From positions 372,001 to 436,000 of the forward strand of contig OZ241746.1 in the NCBI GenBank assembly GCA_965201045.1: a DNA stretch of 64,000 bases, given 5' to 3'. The DNA comes from JAPORK01 sp026710285. GTDB taxonomy: Bacteria > Pseudomonadota > Gammaproteobacteria > Pseudomonadales > Endozoicomonadaceae. This document shows positions 57,085 to 64,000 of the stretch, one piece after another. A program made the translations under genes and the position numbers. Positions within the stretch are counted from its first letter, which is position 1, and the number at the start of each line of letters is the position of its first letter. The notes under the pieces are model-generated. The model saw nothing but the letters and a program-made list of their open reading frames with translations. It was not told the origin of the DNA and made no database searches.

Positions 57085-58023
57085 TTATTTATTATTAAAA
57101 AGGGCGAATAATACGGCATTTTGTACCCACATTCTGTTTATAGCCTGTTGACGGGCAAGACAATAATTACTATCAAACAGTTCTCGAGTAATCTCCTGTC
57201 CTAAATGGGCAGGCTGGCAGTGCATGATTGCAGTTGCGCCTGTCTTTTTTACCAGATCGTGGTTTAACTGGTAGGGATAAAGTTTCGGTTCCAGATCATT
57301 AATACTGCTATTATCTCCCATCGAAATCCAGGTGTCGGTGTAAAGTACATTTTGCTCCCCGATCAGTTTTGTATCATTGATTATAGTCAAGCTGGCATTT
57401 GATTGTTTTGCTAAATCTAAAGCCTGATCGAAGAGCAGACTATCGGGTCCATATCCCTTGGGACAAAAGAGAGTAAAATCTATACCTACAACAGATGCCA
57501 TAAACATTAGTGAATTTGAAATATTATTTGCGACACCTGCATAGGTCAGCTTTATTGACGACAAATCACCAAAATTTTCTGATAATGTAAGAAAATCTGC
57601 TAATATCTGGCAGGGGTGGTACAAATCACTCAGTGCATTAATAACCGGAATACCAGCAAACATTGCCAGTTCTTCCAATGTATTTTGCTTAAAAACACGT
57701 GCAACAATAGCATCCGACCAACACGACAGATTTTTTGCGACATCAGTCACTCGTTCACGTACTCCCAGCCGACCATTTTGTTGTCCCACATATATCGCAT
57801 GACCTCCCATTTTTTGAATACCAATATCAAAGCTGATATGTGTTCTTAATGATGGTTTTTCAAAAAGCATTACAACAGATTTACCTGCTAATGACTGCTG
57901 GTAATCCTGAGGATTCGCTTTCATCTCTTTTGCTAAAGTAATCAGATAAATTAATTGTTGCCTGGTTAACTGGCTGTCAGCCAGAAAATGTGTATGTGCA
58001 AAAAGCATGTTATTCAGTCTCAT
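57085..58023 (-). CDS. argF: Ornithine carbamoyltransferase
   Basis: A 312-residue enzyme making citrulline from ornithine and carbamoyl phosphate. The carbamoyl-phosphate loop reads FEKPSLRTHISF (residues 54-65), with histidine in place of the usual second arginine of SxRTR. HPCQILADFLT and, near the C-terminus, HCQPAHLGQEIT are present. The latter differs from the common HCLPAxRGxEV, but the same FEKPSLRTH/HCQPAH style occurs in ArgF of Shewanella and relatives as I recall them. It is followed by argG (stop-to-start gap 27 bp) and lies downstream of the argCB remnants. No strong ribosome site is seen. Confidence 0.92.
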   Translation of the reverse strand: MRLNNMLFAHTHFLADSQLTRQQLIYLITLAKEMKANPQDYQQSLAGKSVVMLFEKPSLRTHISFDIGIQKMGGHAIYVGQQNGRLGVRERVTDVAKNLSCWSDAIVARVFKQNTLEELAMFAGIPVINALSDLYHPCQILADFLTLSENFGDLSSIKLTYAGVANNISNSLMFMASVVGIDFTLFCPKGYGPDSLLFDQALDLAKQSNASLTIINDTKLIGEQNVLYTDTWISMGDNSSINDLEPKLYPYQLNHDLVKKTGATAIMHCQPAHLGQEITRELFDSNYCLARQQAINRMWVQNAVLFALFNNK

Positions 58024-58099
58024 ATAAAATAAAAAACGATAGATAATTAATCAGGTTGCATGAGAGTGCCTGCTGATTTACCTTGTAGCAAATAAATAA

Positions 58100-58830
58100 T
58101 TTGTTCGGTTTTTTTTTAGCTGGCAACTACAATACTTCGTCGCAACTGATGAGCCGTACGTAAAATAGCATTGACTTTTATCACTATGCCTCCAAAGATA
58201 GTACCTTGTGAAATAAGCTTTTCAGCAGATTGGTGATTTAATCTGTTAATATACAATAGACTTTCCTTTTACGTCTTTTACGCCATTAACATCAGTCAAT
58301 AATAACAGTCTGGCATTTAGTAGCTGACAAATAACTACTACAGTATCATCTACATTTACATTAACTAAGTTGCCGTTGTCTAATGCACCAATTGAAGACA
58401 TTTTTGGGAAAAACTGGCACTTAATAAAATATCTAATAAATCACTTTTATTTGGTTTAGGTTGTCCTACTTCACCAAGATCTAAAATATGTTTTTAACAA
58501 CACACTAATTCACCATCAGCCAGAGAAATTCCAACGGCTTTTATACCATTACTACTAGCCAGAGCAACAATTTTTTTATTAACATGATCATCTGGTGTCG
58601 TACTTATGTACGGAATTTATTCTTTAGGCTTGATTCTTAAATTATTCTTTTTCTCTGTTAAAAATCCTGCTTTTTTAAGTATTTTTTCAATGAGATAACC
58701 TTCACCATGAACAATGATAGCAGGTTGTTTATACAGTTTTTTGATAATACTGAACAATGCTGGGAGTGCTTCAGGCTTTTCTAATATACTACCACCAATT
58801 TTTATCACCAAAGATTGCTTCACTTGAGTT
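58100..58830 (-). pseudogene. argB: Acetylglutamate kinase pseudogene
   Basis: The first roughly 65 residues are readable in the frame that ends at 58617: QSLVIKIGGSILEKPEAL, then IIVHGEGYLIEKILKKAGFL and NLRIKPKE, where the family has a GGG loop in VHGGG. After that stop, pieces in several frames still match ArgB down to about 58110: IKAVGISLADGEL, ILDLGEVGQPKP, DLLDILLSASF, then LLLTDVNGVKDVKGK-like and IVIKVNAILRTAHQL-like parts. Multiple frameshifts and stops make it nonfunctional. Confidence 0.85.
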
Positions 58831-59589
58831 GCCTCCATATCAGAAATTAAACTATAACTACTGTTTAATCCTAAAGTTAAATTAGCGCATTGAACTGCTT
58901 GTGAAGCCGCACCTTTAAGTAAGTTATCAATAGTATAGGATACGACTAACAGATGTAAATCTTCATTTATCTGCCAGTGTAAATCTGCAAATGGTGTATT
59001 AACCACATTATTAATTTTTGACCATCGTCCAATAAGACGTACAAAAGGTTCATGCTGATAGATTTGCTGATTCATAGTTACGGGTTTCAGTGCGATCAGG
59101 TTGGCAGTAGAATAACAACCCGGCACAGCAATTAAATGGACTTTAGCAATTTGCTTTACCTGCCATTCTGGTAATCCATAAATAGTTTTTTCAAGCAGTT
59201 GACTGGTGTCATATTCAGCTCTATAGTATTTCATGTGAGATTCCTGGTATTTTAAACGAAATCCGCCTGATAAATCAAAAACTTTTATGCCGGTATTCAG
59301 AAAAGCAAATGTCCATTTTAAGCTATATTCATGAGGTGTAGCAAAAAAAAACGGCATCCAGTTCATGTACATGCTGATGGAACCATTGTTGATTAAAGCT
59401 CTGTAAAACAGTATCACATACACCAAACCACTTAGGATGTAACTGCGAAAACTGAAGATTATTTGATTTACTGTTCTCAGAAACAAGAAGGTATTTGACT
59501 TTAATTTTATTATGATTTATCAATAATCGGGTAAGCTCGGCACCAACATAACCACTGGCACCCACCACTGCAACTGTCATAATATTCAT
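58830..59589 (-). pseudogene. argC: N-acetyl-gamma-glutamyl-phosphate reductase pseudogene
   Basis: Starts MNIMTVAVVGASGYVGAEL at the ATG 59589 (GAGG 8 nt upstream), with the NADP-binding GASGYVG. The frame breaks in a run of nine T on the coding strand (59343-59351). Removing one T joins DAVFF to ATPHEYSLKW, as expected for ArgC. The catalytic cysteine block VPGCYSTANLIALKP survives, but about 100 residues after it are missing before QHEPFVRLIGRW, VVNTPFADLHW and IDNLLKGAASQAVQCANL. The frame then reads without a stop into argB. Confidence 0.9.
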
Positions 59590-59875
59590 AAAACACGCCT
59601 CAGTATATAAAATTTTTTAACAACAACTATATATGATCAATGGAGAACGTTAAGCTATTTTTAGCTTTATCATTTTGAATGGATTGTACTGTTATCGTCG
59701 CATTGTCGCAAAAAAAATCATAATTTGAGTTCGTATTTATAACAAATATATTAGTGATAAAAAGAAACAATAACATCTAATTATTAGTTATGCAAGATTA
59801 TTTTTATCAGGATTATTTTCTGGCTTGCTACTCCTGAAAAATTAACGTGAGTTATATATAACACGAGTTTCGCAA
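59590..59875. promoter_or_regulatory. Upstream region of the arg cluster
   Basis: 286 bp, AT-rich. It must contain the promoter for the argCBFGH transcript read leftwards. I looked for a paired ArgR box (TNTGAATNNNNATTCANA) and found only an unpaired TGAATATT half-site overlapping the argC start. A TTATATACT near 59615 could be a -10 box. Low certainty. Confidence 0.25.
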
Positions 59876-60850
59876 TTAAGTAGGAATAAGTGCTTTCAAT
59901 TGAGCGGCTATATCCTCTTTAATAACTTCCCATTTTTGCTGATATAGTGTAATCTTTAAACTCCACCATTTTTTCCGAAGACTAATCCACACCAGCACAG
60001 CAAGACATACATGATTTCTTTGCGCTCGTCCAGTGCGAGACTGACAACGCTCAATACCACAGGTTTGTTTCAATTCCCGATGATAAACTTCTACTGACCA
60101 ACGTGCTTTGGTAATCTTCTTAACAGCCTCCTTGGAAGGGATCTCCATATTGGTACCGATATAATCAATTCGACCGTTTTTAGCCACAAACTTGTATATA
60201 GTAATCCAACCATAGCCAGGTAAATGTACCTTCTTGCCTTCATCAGGGATATCAAGCTCTTCAAGAATTGTTTTTTTATTCACGCTGCGATTCTTTCTCA
60301 GACCGGCGACCCATATTTTAACCGCATCACGTACTGCTTTCAGATTATTCAGGCTGGAGTACCAGGTATCAAACACAACAGTGGAAACATTCAATCTTCT
60401 CGATAATGCCAGTTTCAGCATTTCTCTAAAGTGATCATTTTTGGTTTTTCCATCGCTCTGTTTATTGTAAATGCGAAAATCCACAGGAATATAGTCCTTA
60501 TTTTCAGGGTTATACCAAATCGCATTAACCATACTCATCCCATTAATAACACCATGAGTATTTCCGGAATATTGCGGGTTGACCAGTTCAATGCATTCAC
60601 TGCGGTGCTTATCCAAAACGGTATCATCAAAAATGAGAAAACCTTCTTTGTCACCAATTAAGTTTTTAGTTTTTTTATAAATTTCAGCAGGTTTTAGCGT
60701 CACAACTTTAAGCCAGTAACTAATGGCATCATGAGACAGATCTATAGGGGCGACTTCAGACAGTGCCATACCTGAGAACCTAACATTACTGACCTGAAGA
60801 TAAGACTGGTAAAGATCTTTATTACATTTTTTCTTGTGCTCTAAAATCAT
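59876..60850 (-). CDS. IS701-like DDE transposase
   Basis: A 324-residue transposase, apparently intact. The DDE acidic residues are in FLIFDDTVLDKH (about residue 74), STVVFDTWYSSLNNLKA (about 157) and RWSVEVYHRELKQTCGIE, which carries the glutamate (about 255). This layout and GRAQRNHVCLAVLVWISL fit the IS701/DDE_5 superfamily endonucleases. The N-terminus looks short for the family, so it may be truncated. I could not identify terminal inverted repeats. It sits between the arg cluster and group II intron debris. Confidence 0.7.
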   Translation of the reverse strand: MILEHKKKCNKDLYQSYLQVSNVRFSGMALSEVAPIDLSHDAISYWLKVVTLKPAEIYKKTKNLIGDKEGFLIFDDTVLDKHRSECIELVNPQYSGNTHGVINGMSMVNAIWYNPENKDYIPVDFRIYNKQSDGKTKNDHFREMLKLALSRRLNVSTVVFDTWYSSLNNLKAVRDAVKIWVAGLRKNRSVNKKTILEELDIPDEGKKVHLPGYGWITIYKFVAKNGRIDYIGTNMEIPSKEAVKKITKARWSVEVYHRELKQTCGIERCQSRTGRAQRNHVCLAVLVWISLRKKWWSLKITLYQQKWEVIKEDIAAQLKALIPT

Positions 60851-60904
60851 TTGTTGTCTTTTTCAATAACTATCAAAAGAGATGGTAGAGTGGACATAAA
60901 ATAG

Positions 60905-61148
60905 TTTTCGTAAGTATAAGATCTGTGCCATACGATTACTGGAAAATATTGTTGGACGGTGTCCTCGTTTATTTGCACATTGGTGTGCGGGAATGACAGA
61001 TGTGTTTGCCTGATGGGAACCGTATGAATCGAGAGGTTCACGTACGTTTCTGCGAAGGGCTACGGGGGAGGTTCCCACGGTCTACTCTCCGATCCGCACG
61101 CCAGGATCTGTATGGGTTGGAACTGCCAATGGGTGGTTCCTTCTACCC
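60905..61148 (+). mobile_element. Group II intron 3'-end remnant (domains V-VI), copy 2
   Basis: Inverted copy of 53041-53284. The 34-nt domain V is at 61017-61050: GAACCGTATG, a GAGA tetraloop, then CGTACGTTTC. The usual catalytic AGC triad reads AAC here and a C-U mismatch appears in the stem, so it should be inactive. A domain VI-like stem with GGGGGAGGTTCCCAC follows and ends in TCTACTC. No intron-encoded protein precedes it. Confidence 0.75.
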
Positions 61149-61150
61149 GA

Positions 61151-61218
61151 CATTAACAGCAATCATTACCGAAAATATAACTTCCCTGTTACGAGATTCC
61201 CGCCTCTGCGGGAATGAC
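61151..61218. repeat. Short palindrome-ended dispersed repeat (copy 2)
   Basis: Inverted copy of 535-628: CATTAACAGCAATCATTACC through AACTTCCCTGTTACG and the hairpin end GCGGGAATGAC. It is joined directly to the intron remnant. Confidence 0.65.
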
Positions 61219-61282
61219 GTTCGCCCGGCGACACGGGCAAACCCGTTGGACTGAAAGAAGTCCAAACCATCCCAAGTGAGGG

Positions 61283-61543
61283 CTGTCTCTTAGTTACATT
61301 TTTCAGGTTCAGCCTTTTACTCTGGCGTGTTTGTTTTTTTGCTGAATATACCAGCCTTTGCCGGACACACCGTGGGCTGAGCCTGTCGAAGCCTGGGAGA
61401 AATTAAAACCTAAGTGTCCCCATCCAGGCTTCGACAAGCTCAGCCAGCGGATAGGGTAGTATTGATGAAATTGTCTGAATTTACCTGTATTTACTGCTCT
61501 GTTCATCTGAAATTTTTGTTGGGGATTTGTGTATAAAAGACAG
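61283..61543. repeat. 261-bp MITE-like repeat with Tn5/IS50-like ends (copy B)
   Basis: Inverted, nearly identical copy of 8059-8318. It begins CTGTCTCTTAGTTACATTTT and ends GTGTATAAAAGACAG. The flanking nonamers AAGTGAGGG and GACTGAGGG agree at 7 of 9 positions. The internal hairpin arms are GGCTGAGCCTGTCGAAGCC and GGCTTCGACAAGCTCAGCC. Confidence 0.75.
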
Positions 61544-61559
61544 GACTGAGGGGAAGGAA

Positions 61560-62243
61560 ATCTGACTGGCAAGGGCGTTGCGGGCTAACGGCAGGGTCTG
61601 AAGAAAGCCATAGGAAGTCAGAGGTACACAGCGAAAGCGAACCTGATTCGGCAGGTCGGGAGTGGTAAGCATGCGTCATAATGCGAAGCCCAATACTCAG
61701 TCAGTCCCGGCATGTGCTTGAGGGTGGAATCTCTGACAGGGACCCGTCTAGTAACTGGGGAAGCCTGGCACCGCACCCTGGAGGACCGTACAACCGGGAA
61801 ACAGGGACTGTTATCACAAGGGGAGACCCAAGGGTTTCAGTAGTGTGAGGTGGCAGATGATCCCGTAGTAGTGTTGAAGTCCCAGTCTGTGAAAGCGGGT
61901 AACCATCTGGAGGTCAAAACTGGGATGACTACAGTTGTATGCTGTAGGGCATATGTCGCCAAAATCGATATATGTTGTGAAGGGGTGAAGCGTTTTTTGA
62001 ATAACAGGCAGAGCGAGGGAAAGACACAGTGAGTGGACAAGCAGTCTTGCAAGAGCGAAACAGGACTTTCACGCAGAATCAGGTCAGGAATGATCTGATT
62101 TTGCCGGGGAGTTCCACATGTAATGTAGTGATCAGGTAGATTGCTTTTGGATGAAAGTCTTAAGGTCAGAACACCTGTGATGAGTCATGAAAGAATCACT
62201 GTGTGAGGAACACGTAAACTACATGGTAGTCATACAGTAGCTG
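61560..62243 (+). ncRNA. Group II intron 5' region (domain I-III RNA), degraded
   Basis: GC-richer, noncoding sequence directly upstream of the reverse-transcriptase fragment, as in group II introns. Phrases such as GGTGGCAGATGATCCCGTAG and GGAGGTCAAAACTGGGATGA (near 61909-61928) are typical of intron RNA structure by recall. The exact 5' splice boundary cannot be placed; an element end (61543) lies just before. Part of it (about 61640-61735) is repeated inverted at 62805-62893. Confidence 0.65.
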
Positions 62244-62643
62244 ATGAAAGTGTTTTATAGTTTGTATGGGCGCCTGTTATCAACAGAAGCTCTGGAAAAA
62301 GGATTCAAAAAAGTGCGTGAAGCGAAAGATGCTACCGAAATAGACGTACAAAGACTTACGGATTATGCACTGAATCTGACCAATAATCTGGAACAGCTAC
62401 TACTTGAACTGCGGGAAAAACGATATCAACCACTACCGGTAAAACGGGTTGAAATTGAGAAAGAAGGAGGTGGAAAACGCCTTCTGGGAATTCCCGCAGT
62501 AAGAGACCGAATTGTCCAGCAAGCACTTCTGGATATCCTGACCTCTAGTCTTTGATCCGGACTTTCATCCGTCAAGTTACGGATACAGACCGAAGAGAAG
62601 CTGCCATCAAGTCATCACTAAAGCGACAACATTTATACGAGAG
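62244..62643 (+). pseudogene. ltrA: Group II intron reverse transcriptase/maturase fragment
   Basis: The ATG at 62244 opens a frame with LYGRLLSTEALEKGFKKV, NNLEQLLLELREKRYQPLP, EIEKEGGGKRLLGIPAVRD and RIVQQALLDIL, the N-terminal RT0-RT2 part of LtrA-type intron proteins. It ends at 62555 through a one-base insertion near 62545. The next frame continues FDPDFHPSSYGYRPKRSCHQ and KATTFIRE before being cut by repeat sequence at about 62643. The YADD catalytic region, maturase and endonuclease domains are absent. Confidence 0.85.
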
Positions 62644-62788
62644 TATAAAAGACAGGGGAAGGATGGGGTGAAAGCCCCGCCTTACCCGATAAGGTTATTT
62701 CAGCATCAGCAGCTTAAAAGCAAGGATTTTTATTATTCAGCCAAAAACTCCGAACCAGAGTTTGTGTATAGAAAGACAGGGTTACTAA
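62644..62788. repeat. IS605-end/MITE-like repeat cutting the RT fragment
   Basis: Begins TATAAAAGACAGGGGAAGGA and runs through GGTGAAAGCCCCGCCTTACC to GTTTGTGTATAGAAAGACAG. The first part matches 741-780, and the middle (about 62690-62760) matches 464-533 inverted. Confidence 0.55.
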
Positions 62789-62804
62789 ACGGGTCCCCGT
62801 CAGA

Positions 62805-62893
62805 AATTCCACCCTCAAGCACATGCTGGGACTGACTGAGTATTGAGCTTCGCATTATGACGCATGCTTACCGCTCCCAACCTGCCGAATCAG
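62805..62893 (-). mobile_element. Inverted fragment of the group II intron 5' region
   Basis: CCACCCTCAAGCACATGCTG through CGCATTATGACGCATGCTTA is the reverse complement of about 61640-61735, about 1.1 kb away, with a few substitutions. Confidence 0.7.
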
Positions 62894-62930
62894 TTTTCAC
62901 TATAACTGACCCTATACTGGTTTGCATCTG

Positions 62931-63131
62931 TTATTCAGTTTGATAATTATTTCGAATCACCACTGCACGTCCATTTTCAAGATAACGATCCTCAAATTGC
63001 CCCATAAACTTCTCCAGCTCAGTCTCAACTGTCTCATAAATCAGTTGACGAGCTCCTGTTCTCAACATGTGTATCAAAGGATCAGATAAATTAACTGGAT
63101 TTTTAAACTTGACAATACTATTTTTATTCAT
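62931..63131 (-). pseudogene. IS256-family transposase N-terminal remnant
   Basis: Reading leftwards from 63131, residues such as HMLRTGARQLIYETVETELE, FMGQFEDRY and NGRAVVIRNNYQTE match the N-terminus of IS256/Transposase_mut proteins (RTGARxLIxxAVExEL...GRxxVVRNGYxPE). The frame stops at 62931 just before the catalytic domain. The remaining roughly 80% of the gene is absent. Confidence 0.8.
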
Positions 63132-63237
63132 GGTAATATTGTCTGTTGATTCACATTTTTTTCTAATAGTAAATTAACCAAACTTATCTCTTTTTTCCAA
63201 CTTTGTTAAACACGAGTTTTAGCTATAGTTCTGTTTT

Positions 63238-63437
63238 TATTATTTTATTATTTTATTATTTTATTATTTTATTATTTTATTATTTTATTATTTTATTATT
63301 TTATTATTTTATTATTTTATTATTTTATTATTTTATTATTTTATTATTTTATTATTTTATTATTTTATTATTTTATTATTTTATTATTTTATTATTTTAT
63401 TATTTTATTATTTTATTATTTTATTATTTATTATTTT
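63238..63437. repeat. 8-bp AT tandem repeat array (ATTTTATT)n, about 25 copies
   Basis: The unit ATTTTATT repeats almost perfectly over 200 bp. Any frame across it translates to repeated FYYFIILL, which is an artefact. It lies between the IS256 remnant and the gene at 63841. Confidence 0.95.
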
Positions 63438-63840
63438 ACAGTTTCATGGTTTTGTGATTTAATAGCATTAAGCTCACAAATAAAAAAACAGGCTTTTATA
63501 TTTCCATATTAGGTTTTTTAATTCAACACTGTGGACAGCTTTTGTAATTCATTTATTTTAAACGGATTTGTTTTTTTATTTTACTGTAAACAATATCTGT
63601 GAAAATAAACTTAACCCATAGTAGATTTTTAAAAACTGTTCGAATTATTGAATTAAAAAACAATTGATATTAGCAAATATAAAAGAAAATCTGATTTGCG
63701 CCTTTAATAATATATCAGTTTTCCTTATTATATTAACTAAAGGTGAAAAATCAAACAGACAAAAAAAGTATAAATCTATTTTGTAATTAATTAAGACCGA
63801 GGTGAATATAAAAGACGAAATAACCAATGGAGAAAACCTA
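63438..63840. other. AT-rich intergenic region before the last gene
   Basis: About 400 bp with no supported gene on either strand. It presumably contains the promoter of the gene at 63841. Confidence 0.35.
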
Positions 63841-64000
63841 ATGAATACCAAAATAGAAACTTTTCTGACTTATATGCTAGTGCTTTTTTTGACAATAGCA
63901 TTTGAATCTTATTTAAGAGCAGCTGTAAAAAATCACGGATTAGATCTGACTTTTGAGGGTAGTATTGAAAAACAAGAAACAAGAGATAGCGCAATTAGTA
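63841..64000 (+). CDS. Start of a membrane-anchored or secreted protein (cut by window edge)
   Basis: The ATG at 63841 has TGGAGAAAA 4 nt upstream as ribosome site. The frame is open to the right edge (53 codons). It begins MNTKIETFLTYMLVLFLTIA, a hydrophobic segment suiting a signal anchor, followed by a polar part (YLRAAVKNHGLDLTFEGS). The family cannot be told from this piece. The antisense frames here lack ribosome sites and look like shadows. Confidence 0.6.
   Translation, partial: MNTKIETFLTYMLVLFLTIAFESYLRAAVKNHGLDLTFEGSIEKQETRDSAIS

Noticed and set aside
61850..62052. Short frames on both strands upstream of the reverse transcriptase
   Set aside because: They lie in the structured 5' RNA region of the group II intron and have no protein-like features.
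63203..63457. 84-residue frame of repeated FYYFIILL on the plus strand
   Set aside because: It is only the translation of the 8-bp AT repeat array and has no ribosome site.
63791..63994. Minus-strand frames at the right edge
   Set aside because: They oppose a plus-strand frame that has a good ribosome site and signal anchor.
1..64000. tRNA, rRNA or riboswitch genes
   Set aside because: I looked in the intergenic regions for cloverleaf patterns with GGTTCGAATCC-type T arms, and for known riboswitch cores, and found none I could support.

Overview
The window looks like an AT-rich, host-associated gammaproteobacterial chromosome that is losing genes. The gammaproteobacterial signs are the order lptM-lysA-dapF, glnE, a FabY-type ketoacyl synthase, and an argC-B-F-G-H cluster whose ArgH carries a fused GNAT (ArgA-like) domain. 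Signs of decay are a broken argC and argB, remnants of at least seven mobile-element types (IS200/IS605, IS630, ISAs1, IS66-like, IS701-like, IS256, group II intron) and many short dispersed repeats. No rRNA, tRNA or CRISPR array was seen.

Positions 1-33,600 are accessory. After a gene tail entering from the left edge come five intact genes of about 5.5 kb (863-6382, 10748-16216, 16699-22164, 22403-27886, 28056-33524), all on the plus strand. They encode paralogous secreted RHS/YD-repeat proteins of 1,821-1,839 residues. Each has an N-terminal hydrophobic export segment, a conserved WSNAFNF/VDPRTG domain, a long YD-repeat shell, an RHS core with two DPxG motifs 18 residues apart, hydrophobic segments, and a C-terminal domain of unknown function. 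The first copy has a different C-terminal domain. A sixth copy is a decayed pseudogene in inverted orientation (9110-10313), and a relic of another copy's 5' end lies between copies four and five. No immunity-like genes separate them. An MFS transporter and a junk pile of IS605, IS630 and MITE-like remnants lie between copies one and two.

Positions 33,600-52,900 are mostly housekeeping: an EamA transporter, glnE, a TRIC/YicG channel, dapF-lysA-lptM (lysine and cell wall), queE, an LDH-type malate dehydrogenase, a PanE-like reductase, nadC, eno, fabY, and small secreted proteins of unknown function, one of them split by an in-frame stop. IS-derived repeats sit directly at the 3' ends of several of these genes.

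Positions 53,900-59,600 are the arginine cluster on the minus strand. argF, argG and argH-GNAT are intact, but argC is frameshifted and internally deleted and argB is shattered, so the cell probably needs external ornithine or citrulline.

Positions 59,800-63,450 are a mobile-element graveyard: an intact-looking IS701-like transposase, scrambled group II intron parts, IS256 and MITE pieces, and a roughly 200-bp array of an 8-bp AT repeat. The start of one more gene runs off the right edge.
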